Of a stretch of DNA of 64,000 nt, positions 13,501 to 25,500 are shown piece by piece. The first letter of the stretch is position 1. Each line of letters begins with the position of its first letter. Under the pieces are notes generated by a model. That model saw only the letters and a program-made list of their open reading frames with translations. It was not told the DNA's origin and made no database searches. The DNA comes from Unio delphinus (Eukaryota > Mollusca > Bivalvia > Unionida > Unionidae), in contig JAQISU010000167.1 in NCBI GenBank assembly GCA_029339505.1, positions 899,001 through 963,000 on the forward strand, in the 5' to 3' direction. Both the position numbers and the translations under genes were made by a program.

Positions 13501-16500
13501 CTGACAAGAGTAATGTACCTTATCCAGAAATATATAAATCTAATTTCCCTAAATCATATTATTGTAGAAGTTAACCTGCATTTAAAAAACCACATGAATT
13601 AGCAGTCCATTTCCTTTTCACTAATCACAGGTTTCTGCTGAAGAAAGGTTTCACTGGATAAGATATTTACATCCAAAAATTACATAATTGAAACATTATT
13701 CAATAAATGACAATATAATTTCATGGGTCTTAATAATTGACTGCACTTAGGTACATAAATTAAAAAGTGCATACCAGGAATCTCTCTGGCATGTCTGCAT
13801 TTCTTATCTCATTATCTACATCTGTAAAGAATCCTCTCTCCAGTTCACTGGGCTCAAATACCTGCAAATAAATAAAGACAACTTAAAATCTAACTTCGCT
13901 GTGCTAAAATATCTGATGGTAGTGGAGTCTAGTCATGGCACAACTACATTCTGAAGGCTCTACTATGCACAGGCAAGTAAATTGCCTTGCCAAAAAACAC
14001 TGTAGTAGCTGATCTGGGCAGATTTGTTAGCAGTAATGAACCCACGCCATTTTAGTCATGAGTCTAATGACCTTACCACTGAGCCTATTCAGCTCCCATG
14101 CTACAACATATATGAAAGCAGACTGGGTCAATGTCATTTGTACCGCTAATATTTTCCAGAGAAAATTGTATTCCGTTATCTACATTAATCAATGGAAGAC
14201 CCGGGTCTATGCTGCTAGGAAAAGAGTACAGAAAAAAAGTACAGCACATAATTATCACTAATTTTGTCCAGAAATACTCAATGCTGGTACTACTGATCAT
14301 CAAAACTGCTGAAGATTAAAATTTTCAAATTGGTGACAAACTGGCAGATATACCATCCCATGAGTATGGTTATGAGGAAGTATAATTTATTTTTCAGAAT
14401 CAAGCCAACTTAATGAGAATCATGTTCATTAAAAGTATAAGCTGACCCCTCCAGCTTAATAGGTAAAAATATTAAAACATGCAGGATCTGTGTATTAGCT
14501 GACCCCTCCAGCTTAATAGGTAAAAATATTAAAACATGCAGGATCTGTGTATAAGCTGACCCCTCCAGCTTAATAGGTAAAAATATTAAAACATGCAGGA
14601 TCTGTGTATAAGCTGACCCCTCCAGCTTAATAGGTAAAAATATTAAAACATGCAGGATCTGTGTATAAGCCGACCCATAAGTTTTAGACTACATCAAAAG
14701 ATGCACAAAGTGAGTTTTAAATACATTTACTTAGGCAAATCACATTACTAAAATATTATTTTCAAACTTAACAAAAATAAAAGTAAAAAAGCTAATTTAT
14801 ATGCTGAAAATTTATCTTGTCTTGTGTGCTAGAAACATGTCTCAGGCAAGCAATGAAGGTTTCTGGAGAAGTGCATCTGGTCTCTTGTTCCAGATTTTCT
14901 CCAACCATTCAATCGTTCCACTTTCATCCATCCATCCATTTTCACGTGCACGAATGATGACACCTGTATGAAATTTCATGCTTTTCAGCAGTGTAATCCT
15001 CTTAAAAATGATGACTGGAGGCAGCTTTTATCCATCAACTAAACAGGCCAAAAGAAACATGAAATGTGTTTTTTCATGGCCAGTCGTTTTTACCAGAATA
15101 GTTTTCTCAACAACAGCATTGACTGTTTTATAGCTTGGTGAGTCAAAGGACATCCATATTTCCGATTTGTGATAGTTCGAATAAGCACTCCTTTCAGCAT
15201 TCAATAATGAACTGCTGAAATGATTTAAATTTTTCTTCCAAGTCTTTTTTGGTAGCTTTTATGCTATCTTTGTTCACTGCCTACAACAGAAACCATGCCA
15301 GTTCATAAAGCAAGAACACCAACCAGCTTATGGAACAAATTTTGAATCTGCCATCTTTCACCATCTGCATAGCATTTCATATGACAATGTATCCATTTTG
15401 TCAACATTCACTTACAAAATCCCGGAGTTCTTTCTCCAATTCAGGGAAGGAGGTGATCCAGTCAGACGAGCCTTCTTGATTCTTGGCATTTCTTCTAATG
15501 CTGCTTTGCTTTTATGCTATTCCTGTACTTGCTTCTTGTTCACACAAAATTCGTGTGCTGCAGCATAGTTGTTATTTGCTTCTGCATATTCAATAACTTT
15601 AAGTTTGAATGCTGCATCATAAGCAGAACGCTTTCTTTTACTTCCAATACTATTCATTTTATTTGATTGAATATAAACTTTTGGAAAGATTAAACTGAAA
15701 TAATTTCTTATAGTGGTAATATACTATTGATACCTTATCCTGTAATTTTTTCCATGGATGGTTGGTTATCAAATTGTATTGAATAATTATGGGTGGTTGG
15801 TTTTCAATTGTATTGGATAATTTTTTATCATGTTTTGTTTTGGGGGTTTCTTTTAACTACTGGTAGTGTGATTTAGTGGACCAAAATATGATTGGTTTCA
15901 GCATGGACATTGCTGAAGTAGAGTGACAGTTTGACCCACTATCTTATCTCATTAAACAATACATCTGAGAGTCAGTATGTATTTGTAAAACCATTGGCAT
16001 TGTGCAACATAACAAATCCATTATCTCTGAGACATTTACCACAGATTAAGCATGCCAGTAGTTACTAAAAAACACTCTACTGCTAATAAACCACTTTGCT
16101 TTACAAACAACTAAACAACAGTAGAATATAAATTGTGGCTTCTATTTGCTTCTAAAACACCTGGCAAAGAAATCCTACAAATTATATTATTCATGCTTGC
16201 CAATTATTTACCCTTTCTTAGCATGCGTTCAACCCATATGGAACCTCTTGCTAGTGTTCCTTTAAGACTATCATACATGTATTTCTACTCTCGATACCAA
16301 AATGATTGTGTCGTAAATACCTTCATTATCATAATTTTAATTTGTTTCATATTTACACTGAAATAAGCTAGCATGCATTTGTACGGTACCATAGAGTTTA
16401 ATGATTGCTGATTAGCTCAGGGATATACTTGACTGCCAGATTACTAATATGGCGGTTCTTTTAAAAAAATACATGTACCACCAGTGGCTCAAATAACATG

Positions 16501-19500
16501 TATGGCTGCATTTACTAGTGGATGGACATCTGTCAAATGGATGTCAAGTATTGTTTTACACGTTTTTCATTCATTATCCTACCAGTTAAGTTAGAAACAA
16601 TATTTGTTTCACTTCACGACAGCACATATCATATGAGCCATGTGGCATCATTAGACATTTGATCTCTTCTTTGATGATCAACAGTAACAATAAATACTGA
16701 TAATCGTGAAAAAAAGCTTTATAAATGTCAGACTTAGACCTTGGCTTGCAGATAAGCTACCCCTCCCTTAATTTTTTCCTAAATTATTCTGCTTATACGC
16801 GAATATATAGGGTAACCTTGATATGGGCCTAAACATACCTCAACACAGAAACAATAAAAATCCAAAAACACTGTACCTATTGCTCTAATTCCAGAACCTT
16901 GAATTCCTCTCAATAACTCTTGCCAAAGCAATAACCAAAAACATTAGCTTTCCGCAGAAATTATCGACATTTTCTTCTCTCTCAAGCTATTCCACCATTT
17001 GGTTAATATTTCGCCTAAATGACTGCTTTTTGTTAGAGAAATCTATGCAGCAATCTAACATACTGGTGCTTATCTACTTTTCCATTTCCTGTTCCCACAA
17101 AAAGTGGTGTTAAAAAATGTATCTGCAAAATTATTAGTTTACCAGTTTTCTCAATATAATTCTCAATGCAAACTTCAAAAAAAAAAAAAAAAACAAACAA
17201 AAGAAATTATTTCACAAAATCCAAATAGTTTGCATCTCAGAAAATTCTAGCTCAATCCTAGGATATGTAATCAAATGCCTAAACTTAAATATAATGTTAT
17301 CATATCTGAAGTAACGTTTTCTAATATCATCTGACCCAAAAAATTAATCACTGAATTTATCAAATTAAAAATTGTATTATGGCATAAAGACAATTAAACC
17401 TTCTTATCATTATCATTCTTAACATCATTGTCTTCATTCTTATTATCATCATTGCTATTCTTCTCATCATCATCATCATTATCTATAGATATGCTTACCT
17501 CAAAGATTCCCTTTTTGGTTGCCTTCCGTCGATTTTTCTTTGTCCTGGGTCGACCTTCCTCTGCCTCCTCTCCTTCAACCTCCTCTTCATACTGAATTAA
17601 AAGGTGAAAAATACAAATATTCCACAATGTTTTCTACTATGAGGATTGTGAGGCTAACTGACACAGAAAAAAAAGACTATAATTTTGTTAAAAAAATTAC
17701 GACTGAACCAAAAATGTCAACTTTTGAGCATTTTATTTCCAATGGTAAAAACCCATAAACATTAGTTTTGAAATGTTTATACTGTGATTTATTTTGTATC
17801 TATCTAAATATAAAAGATAATTAAAAAAGGAAAGTCACAGTTGTTTTTCATATTTCCTTAACAAAATACAGTTAACACATATTGGCAAGTTTGTTGTTGT
17901 TGTTGTAGGGTTAAATGCCATTTTTCAGCACACGATAGGCTTTACATGGTGGCCAATATTATTGGTGGAGGAAGAACACGGGAAAACCCATGCAAAGAAC
18001 AACAGACCCACGAGAAGCTACTGGCAAGCTTTCTCACATAACTACATTAGCCGAATCTTAGACTTAAACCCGCACAGAGAGGTGAGATGGCAGTGATCCA
18101 TAACGGAGAGCACTTTAGACCACTTGGCCACTCAGGGCCACTATATTAGCAAGTTTAAATCAAATAAATACACATCGTCATTTATGAACAACAAGCTTGT
18201 CTCCATATATTACAAAGTGATAAGTTGTCAAAACCTTTCAAACTAATCAAGCATGATTTGAGGTCAGTAGATTCAGTCTAGTTAATGTTTGGTAAGATAA
18301 ATGCTTTGCCTGATGATTTTTGTCTTATTAAATTAGTCTTGTTATTAATTATGAACATCTTCAATCTATATAAAAAGAGGAAAATTTTAAAAAACATAAA
18401 AACAATCTTATCTGCTGATTGAATTTGGCAACTAGCGACAATATAGTCAAACTTTTAAAAACTAGATCTATCTAAAATAGACGTGTAAAAATGTATTTCA
18501 AGTTTGGGTCCTCCATTCTGACATGAATGGTACACAGGGAACACTATTTTTTAACAATATATACTATGGTGCTCTGATTACTCAAGAAGTTCATATGAAA
18601 ATTATACAAAATTCTAATTGCATCTATGAGAGACTATCCCTTATTAAAAGTGCCTTCCCCAGGTCCCAATCATGCTGTAGTGGTATAGCCCTTATTAAAA
18701 GTGCCTTCCCTAGGTCCCAATCATGCTGAACTGGGATAGCACTTATTAAAAGTGCCTTCCCTAGGTCCCAAGCATGCTGTACTGGGAGAGCCTTTATTTT
18801 GAAATTCTGTGCTAGAAGGCATAATGCTTTGTAATCACAAATCTTAGCATGACCACTGACTTCCTGTCAAACAGTACTCGACCTGTGAAGCTAAGTTCAA
18901 AGCTCTATTAATTTAACTCACAATTTCCCAGAATGCTGCATCTTAACTGCTTGTCTATTTCATGACAAGTTCTTATAAATGAACTCATTTAAAAGATTGT
19001 AATGAAGAGAAGAAAACAGGTAAATGTTAATTGGTAGCTGTGGATGACATAACTATAAAAGTTCAATATGATCTACATCATGTTTCACACCTAAAAGCTA
19101 CAATATTAGAGATGTGGATGTACATGTATGATTACATCCTTATAAAAAGATCAATAGGATCTACATATAAATGTGGCCATCTCTAATCCTCAAACTCGAC
19201 TCTGCAATTAAGTTTTTATAGCTGAATATGCAACATGTCTAAAAAAATGGTGCTGAATGTAAATAACATGTAGGCAGTGAGCGATAGACAGGTGTGATTT
19301 ACAATTAAAAGCAGTCATTTGTGTATCTAAAGATTAATACAATCACGTGTGTATCTAAAGATTTATACAATCATTGTGTGTATCTAATGATTAATACAGC
19401 CGTGTATCTAAAGATTAATTATAGTCATGTATCTAAAGATTTATACAATCATGTGTGGATCTAAAGATTTATAGTCATGTGTGTATCTAAAGATTAATAC

Positions 19501-22500
19501 AGTCATGTATCTAAAGATTAATATAGTCATGTGTGTATGTAAAAATTTGTAGTCATGTGTGTATCTAAAGATTAATGCAGTCATGTATCTAAAGATTAAT
19601 ACAGCCATGTATCAAAAGATTAATATAGTCATGTGTGTATGTAAAGATTAAAAGTCATGTGTGTATCTAAAGATTAATACAGTCGTGTGTATCTAAAGAT
19701 AAATACAGTCATTATCTAAAGATTAATATAGTCATGTGTGTATGTAAAGTCTAATACAGTCATGTGTGTATCTAAAGATAAATAGTCATGTATCTTAAGA
19801 TTAATATAGTCATAATGTGCCACAACTTTAAATGGAACAGTGTCTAAGAAATGGCACTGTTTGTGACCAAACTGGCACTGTAGGGAAGAACAATTTAAGT
19901 CTTATCCATGCTTTGCACCCGAGATAATGCGTATCTACTTGCACAGAACATAAAGACATAAAACTCAATACAGCTGACTCCGGTTAACTGCACACTCTCG
20001 GGCCCGTCACAAGACGTTGCAGTTAACTGGAGTGTGCAGTTAACCGGAGTACGGTACAGTACAGCTTTAAATCAGCACGGCACGAATATATGTGAAGAAT
20101 AAATTTAAACAATGATTAGAATCCACACTTTTAACTTTTACTTAAATGTTAAGCTTGTTTTACTTCATCCGAACACAATTTCACCGATTCAACCAATGGA
20201 TCAAGTAATTATAGCAAATTTCAAGAAATTCTATAGATCGCTTGTCATTCGAAAACTGCTGTCAGACATTGATGGGTCATCTCCCGAAGAAAAAGCGTTC
20301 AGCTCCAAAGTCGTCTGCATCCTGTTTTTCGCCGTGTTGTCGTTTAAATTTAATTCCATTGCGCATTTTCCATCTTTCCAACCATCCATTTTTGGGTTTG
20401 AAATTATTCAAACCCGAACGGTTGAGAGCAATGTTTCCCATGCTGTACTATGATATTTCCCATGCTATTGCTCCCTATTGAGCACAGATATACATGTATA
20501 TAAGGTGTCCTTTACATGTCAATCATTTACAAAGTCGCATTTACCCGCTTAATTGTCGGCTTATTTGAAGCGCTACAGCAGCGGACTGGCAATAACTGAT
20601 CATGAATATACATTGTGCAGTTAACCGGAGTAACATTGTATTGAATAATGTGCCAGAAATTTATCGTGTTATTATCCGGAGTGTGCACTTAAGCGAAGTG
20701 CAGTTATCCGAAGTTTGTTCCCGTCGAAAAGCATTGGGAAAAAACGGGACCGATGTGACTATGTGCAGTTATCCGGCGTGTGCAGTTAACCGATGTGCAG
20801 TTAAGTGGAGTTCACTGCGATGTGCAGTTAAGTGGAGTTCACTGTAAATAAATATATACATTTAGACAAATCCACATTCATAAGCAATACATAATAGACT
20901 GATATTCATTCACATAACAGAGAAAGAGAAATTTACCTCATCTTCAAATTCCTCTTCATCTTCCTCATCACCATATTGCTCAAAATCCTCAAAGTCAAAA
21001 TCCACACCAAAAATGTCTTGGGCCTCTTGCAATAACCTATAGTTAATTTTTTTTAAAAGATACAAATAGTACAAGTTTATTCAAACTATTGGCATTTTCC
21101 TTACACCTAGTCGGTCCTATGTTTTCCACCATAATTCCAAGCCATATTAATTTATATTTTTTGCTTTTCCCATGATAACATTTGATAAGTGAGGTTGTGT
21201 GGATAACAGTCAAACCTGTCTACAGCAGCCACCCATGGTATAAGGCAAAATAAGCCTGGTAGACACACGACCTCTGATGGCAGGTTCAGCTCTGAAACTT
21301 AATTCATGACATATCTATGTACTATGAAGCAAACAGCATTATTATTATTATTTTTAATATTATCATTATTATTTCATATTCATTGTTACTATTATTTGAA
21401 GTAGTAGTTTGCTACAAAGATACATAAGTTTAGCTATTTTGCAAAAAGGACAAATAAAAATAACTATAAAAATAAGTTACACTAAAGGATACTGAATCTT
21501 CACTATAATCCATGTACATCAAATAATAACAAAGCCTTTAAAGAGCAACTGATCTTAGTTTTATCCAGCACATCTCCATCCCCATTTCAGCTGCAATGTC
21601 TGGAATCTCCATCACTAATTTCAGCATTCTTGAATATCCATGATGAATTGGAAACCCCTTTTGCTTAAGCATGCACTGATGTACTTAATGTAATTGCAAA
21701 AACTGATAGTTTTGTTAGAGCAGTTGTTATAATTAGGAATGAAAACAGGTGTTCACACTTTCAACAACAGATTAAACAGTTGCTCAAACTCACCAAGATC
21801 AAATGACAGTTGGCTTTTGTTTGCAACCTTTGATGATTATGGAATGAAATGAAACTTCCTGGGACAGTTGTCAGAGATCTCAGAAAAGCTTAATTACACA
21901 TATATGGATGCAAATAATTGATCTGGGATGCAGAAAATCACCCATGCATGAGTCCTCTGTACACAAGCAAATAGCTGGACAGCAAATTCAAAGATTTGCC
22001 AGTCCTACTTCAACAACTACTTCATCATTTTAGCTGTGCTGATATTTACAATACCAGAATGCAGTGGTTACCACATGTGCTTGCTGTATTTGTAAGACTT
22101 TGATTGGTAGTTTGGGTGGGAAATAGTGATGAAATTTACAATGACTGAATTCAGAGACAAAAAGATCCTTAGATGTACATGTGGTTATTTTAAAGTGTAC
22201 ACCAGAACTTTAGCTTCCATTATTGTGCAAAACCCATACCAAATTCAACTGACGAAAATAAAATTCTGCAATGCTTACCAATTTGAAAGGGGTAATTGTC
22301 ACCAGAATATTATATTCAAAATAATACTAAGTTTGGATAAATGGATATCACCCCAATGTCTCCATGACTCGAGATATGGCGGTCTATTCTGCGCATGGCT
22401 TTGAAAAGATGTCATGTTTATGCATCAGGCGATTGGAAATGAAATACATTACTTTGGACTCTTCCTGGCATTTCAACCAAAACACCATGTTATCCATTGT

Positions 22501-25500
22501 TTACAGAAATGATGTATCATTGTGCAGAATTACCAGGCACGCCAAATAGGTGGACATGGTTATACATGTCAGTGGTATAAAGAATGTGGAAATTAAACTC
22601 AATGGCAACCAACAGTTCTACCATCTGCAAAGTTCAACATTGGGATGGAACTGTAACTTTTGCTGGTGGAACTCCCATTTTTACCAAAATGGATGTCTGG
22701 ACTCCAAGTTTTAAAATCCTAGCAAGACCTCTGGTTGTTAGTAGCATGTAAATCATAGTGTGATGTACTTCTTCTTGGCGATTACACATAATTTTATGTT
22801 CATCGGTGATAGTTTTGATTCAAAATATTAAAATAATTAAAAGATTCATCTTCTTAACATGGAAAACAGAAAATAATTTAAAACTGAGGCCAACATGTTG
22901 ACACCTTTGAATTTCAATGGATCACAGAAAGTACAATTCAAATAATTTGCATACTTGGAATGGTCAGTGTTGATACACTCCAGGGACCACAGAAGACAGG
23001 GTAAAAGGCTGGGTGAAACCACTGCTCGCTTTAAGAAAAACATGGCCTCTGACAATGGAAAACAGGTGACCACTGATTACATAACATTTTTATCGGAAAT
23101 TTGCAGGGGTGAAATTTGAATGGTCATTGTGACCAGATAACCACTCAACTCAGAAGTCAGGTATAACTGTATGTATATGCATGTTTGTTATCAACACCAT
23201 TTAATTAAAGATTCTTAACACATAATCATCCACTCTTAGGATGTCAATCTACCATGTTCAAATGAGTATTTTTTGAACAAATTGGCATGAACAATAACTG
23301 TGAAACAGCAAAATCTAAACATAAATTCTGCTAAACAAGGTATCTTGGCAGTGAATAAGGCTATGATACCCTAATGTGTGTGCTTGAGGGTAGTACTTCA
23401 GGGTTTGGCTGGAGAGCCAAGTAGTGTGAAAAAAATCTAGTAAGTTCTGGCAAACATATTGTAGAGTGCAGGTGCAAAATTCATTCAGGCAATCTACTTC
23501 ACTGAAAGCATTCTGAGATATATAATTTGGTATTTCCACACAAATCTCAATTTTTTAAGTGGTGGTGTTCAATCTGGACATTTGGTTTGCTGCCTCGAAA
23601 ATCTCAGCCCTCAGAATGTCTTACAATTTGTATTGGCAACACCATGCAATGGATATCTTTCTTGATGATTATCTCAGAATGTTTCACTATTTGTATTGGC
23701 AACACCATGCAAAAGATATATATCTTGATAATTATCTCAGAATGTCTCACAATTTGTATTGGCAACACCATGCAATGGATATCTTTCTTGATGATTATAT
23801 TATTATAATGTCATAATGAACTTTTGCTGATCACACTGAAAAAGTTTGCGATGAATTAAATATAAATATCTATATTGATAATTATCTTATTCGTGTTGTG
23901 TAAATAACCAAGTTGTTTGGGCTTATGTTTGACAAATGTTCCTTTCAAATATATTAGATTAATCTAGTAAAAATGGAGCAAAGTGAAGGATTTCATAAAA
24001 GTAGTTAAGTCAAATTATGGAGCAGATCGGAAGGTCATTCTCTGATTAGATAGTTCATCAGTAAGATTTAAACATGACAAGAAGTCAATTCAACCTTTTA
24101 CAACTTTTAGTAATGACGGCCATTGATGATGTTGACTCAGCATCATTCAAACAAACTTGGAAAAACATTGGTGCCAGGATACTTTATGTGAAATGTGGTC
24201 CAAGTCTGCCAAGAGGTTTTTGAAACTAGAGCCAACAGTCTATCCAAAACAGTACTGCAGGGCAGTATCTAGGGTCGCAAAAGATGAGGTAGGTAGACAT
24301 TGAAAAAAGTGGACTGACAACATCACAGAATGGACCAGGAAAAGTTTTGCGGAGACACAGGCATTTGGCACATTATTAAGACAAGTGGAGGGAACTGGTC
24401 AGATGTTCAGCAGCACAGTGCCTCAACAACCATACAAGGCCAAGAGACTGATGATGATGATGATGATGATGATTTAACAAGACAAGTGGCTAAGTAATCT
24501 CTCCATAAAATATTACATGGGCATACAAGTGGAAAGAATTTCCCAGGTACAAATGCACTGGTCAATTTTTTAAACTTAAAATGGTACACATCACATCTCT
24601 CGATTATAACGATGTGTAATTTCAATAATAATTTCACAGCTACATCATAATGGCATTTTAATGTTATGTTAACCCAAACAATATCAATAAGAAACTTACG
24701 AGTCACTGTGTATGATGTGTTTCTTTTTTTTCTTGCTGGTGATTGGCTGCCCATCTTCTCCAACGATGAAATCATCCAAATCTTGAAACAAAAAATATTA
24801 TTTAGCAAAAACATAATAAGGTATATAATACATTTTTTTAATCTGTACATAATGCACATACTGTACATATGTGTGGTAAATTAGATGTATGTTCTTTTTT
24901 ATCCAATCAAAATCAAATAAAAAAAGTTTTAAAAAATTAAAGCGTACAGCATTCATATTTTGAAAATAAAAAGGGGCAAATCTGAAATATTTGGATATTT
25001 TTACCATCTTCATCCTCAGAGCCAAGTTCCTCAAACTGATTTTCCATTGCCTTTCGCTGTGATGCTACTTCATCCAATTCTTCCTCTTCCCCCTCTTCCC
25101 CTTGGAACAGCTCATTAGCAATTGCCTCCCTTTCATCACCCTCCTGCTCTTGTTCCTTGTCACTGTCTTCATCATCAGACAGCATACGAATACGTTTATG
25201 CTTTTTGGCCTGTAAAAGAAATGTAGTGTTTTACATAGCGAAGGAGTACATTTAAAGATACAAGATTTGTGTTCACTGGACACATGATGTTCCTACCCAC
25301 ATGGGATAGTGACAAAAAGGGGTCCAAACTGTCAAATTTGCAATAAAATGTTAGGGACTTCAACTCATCTTTTTGGTCTTTTTTATATATATCTTATCCT
25401 GCACATTAAAAATGGCTAGAAGAAAGAGAATATGTCAAAGGTTACTGGACAGAAACAAATTTTGTGAAACATGAGATGGATGTATATAGTCACCCTCTGT

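Noticed and set aside
24700..25210. Plus-strand and alternate minus-strand frames over SPT6 exons 3-4
   Set aside because: Shadows produced by the acidic, low-complexity SPT6 coding sequence.
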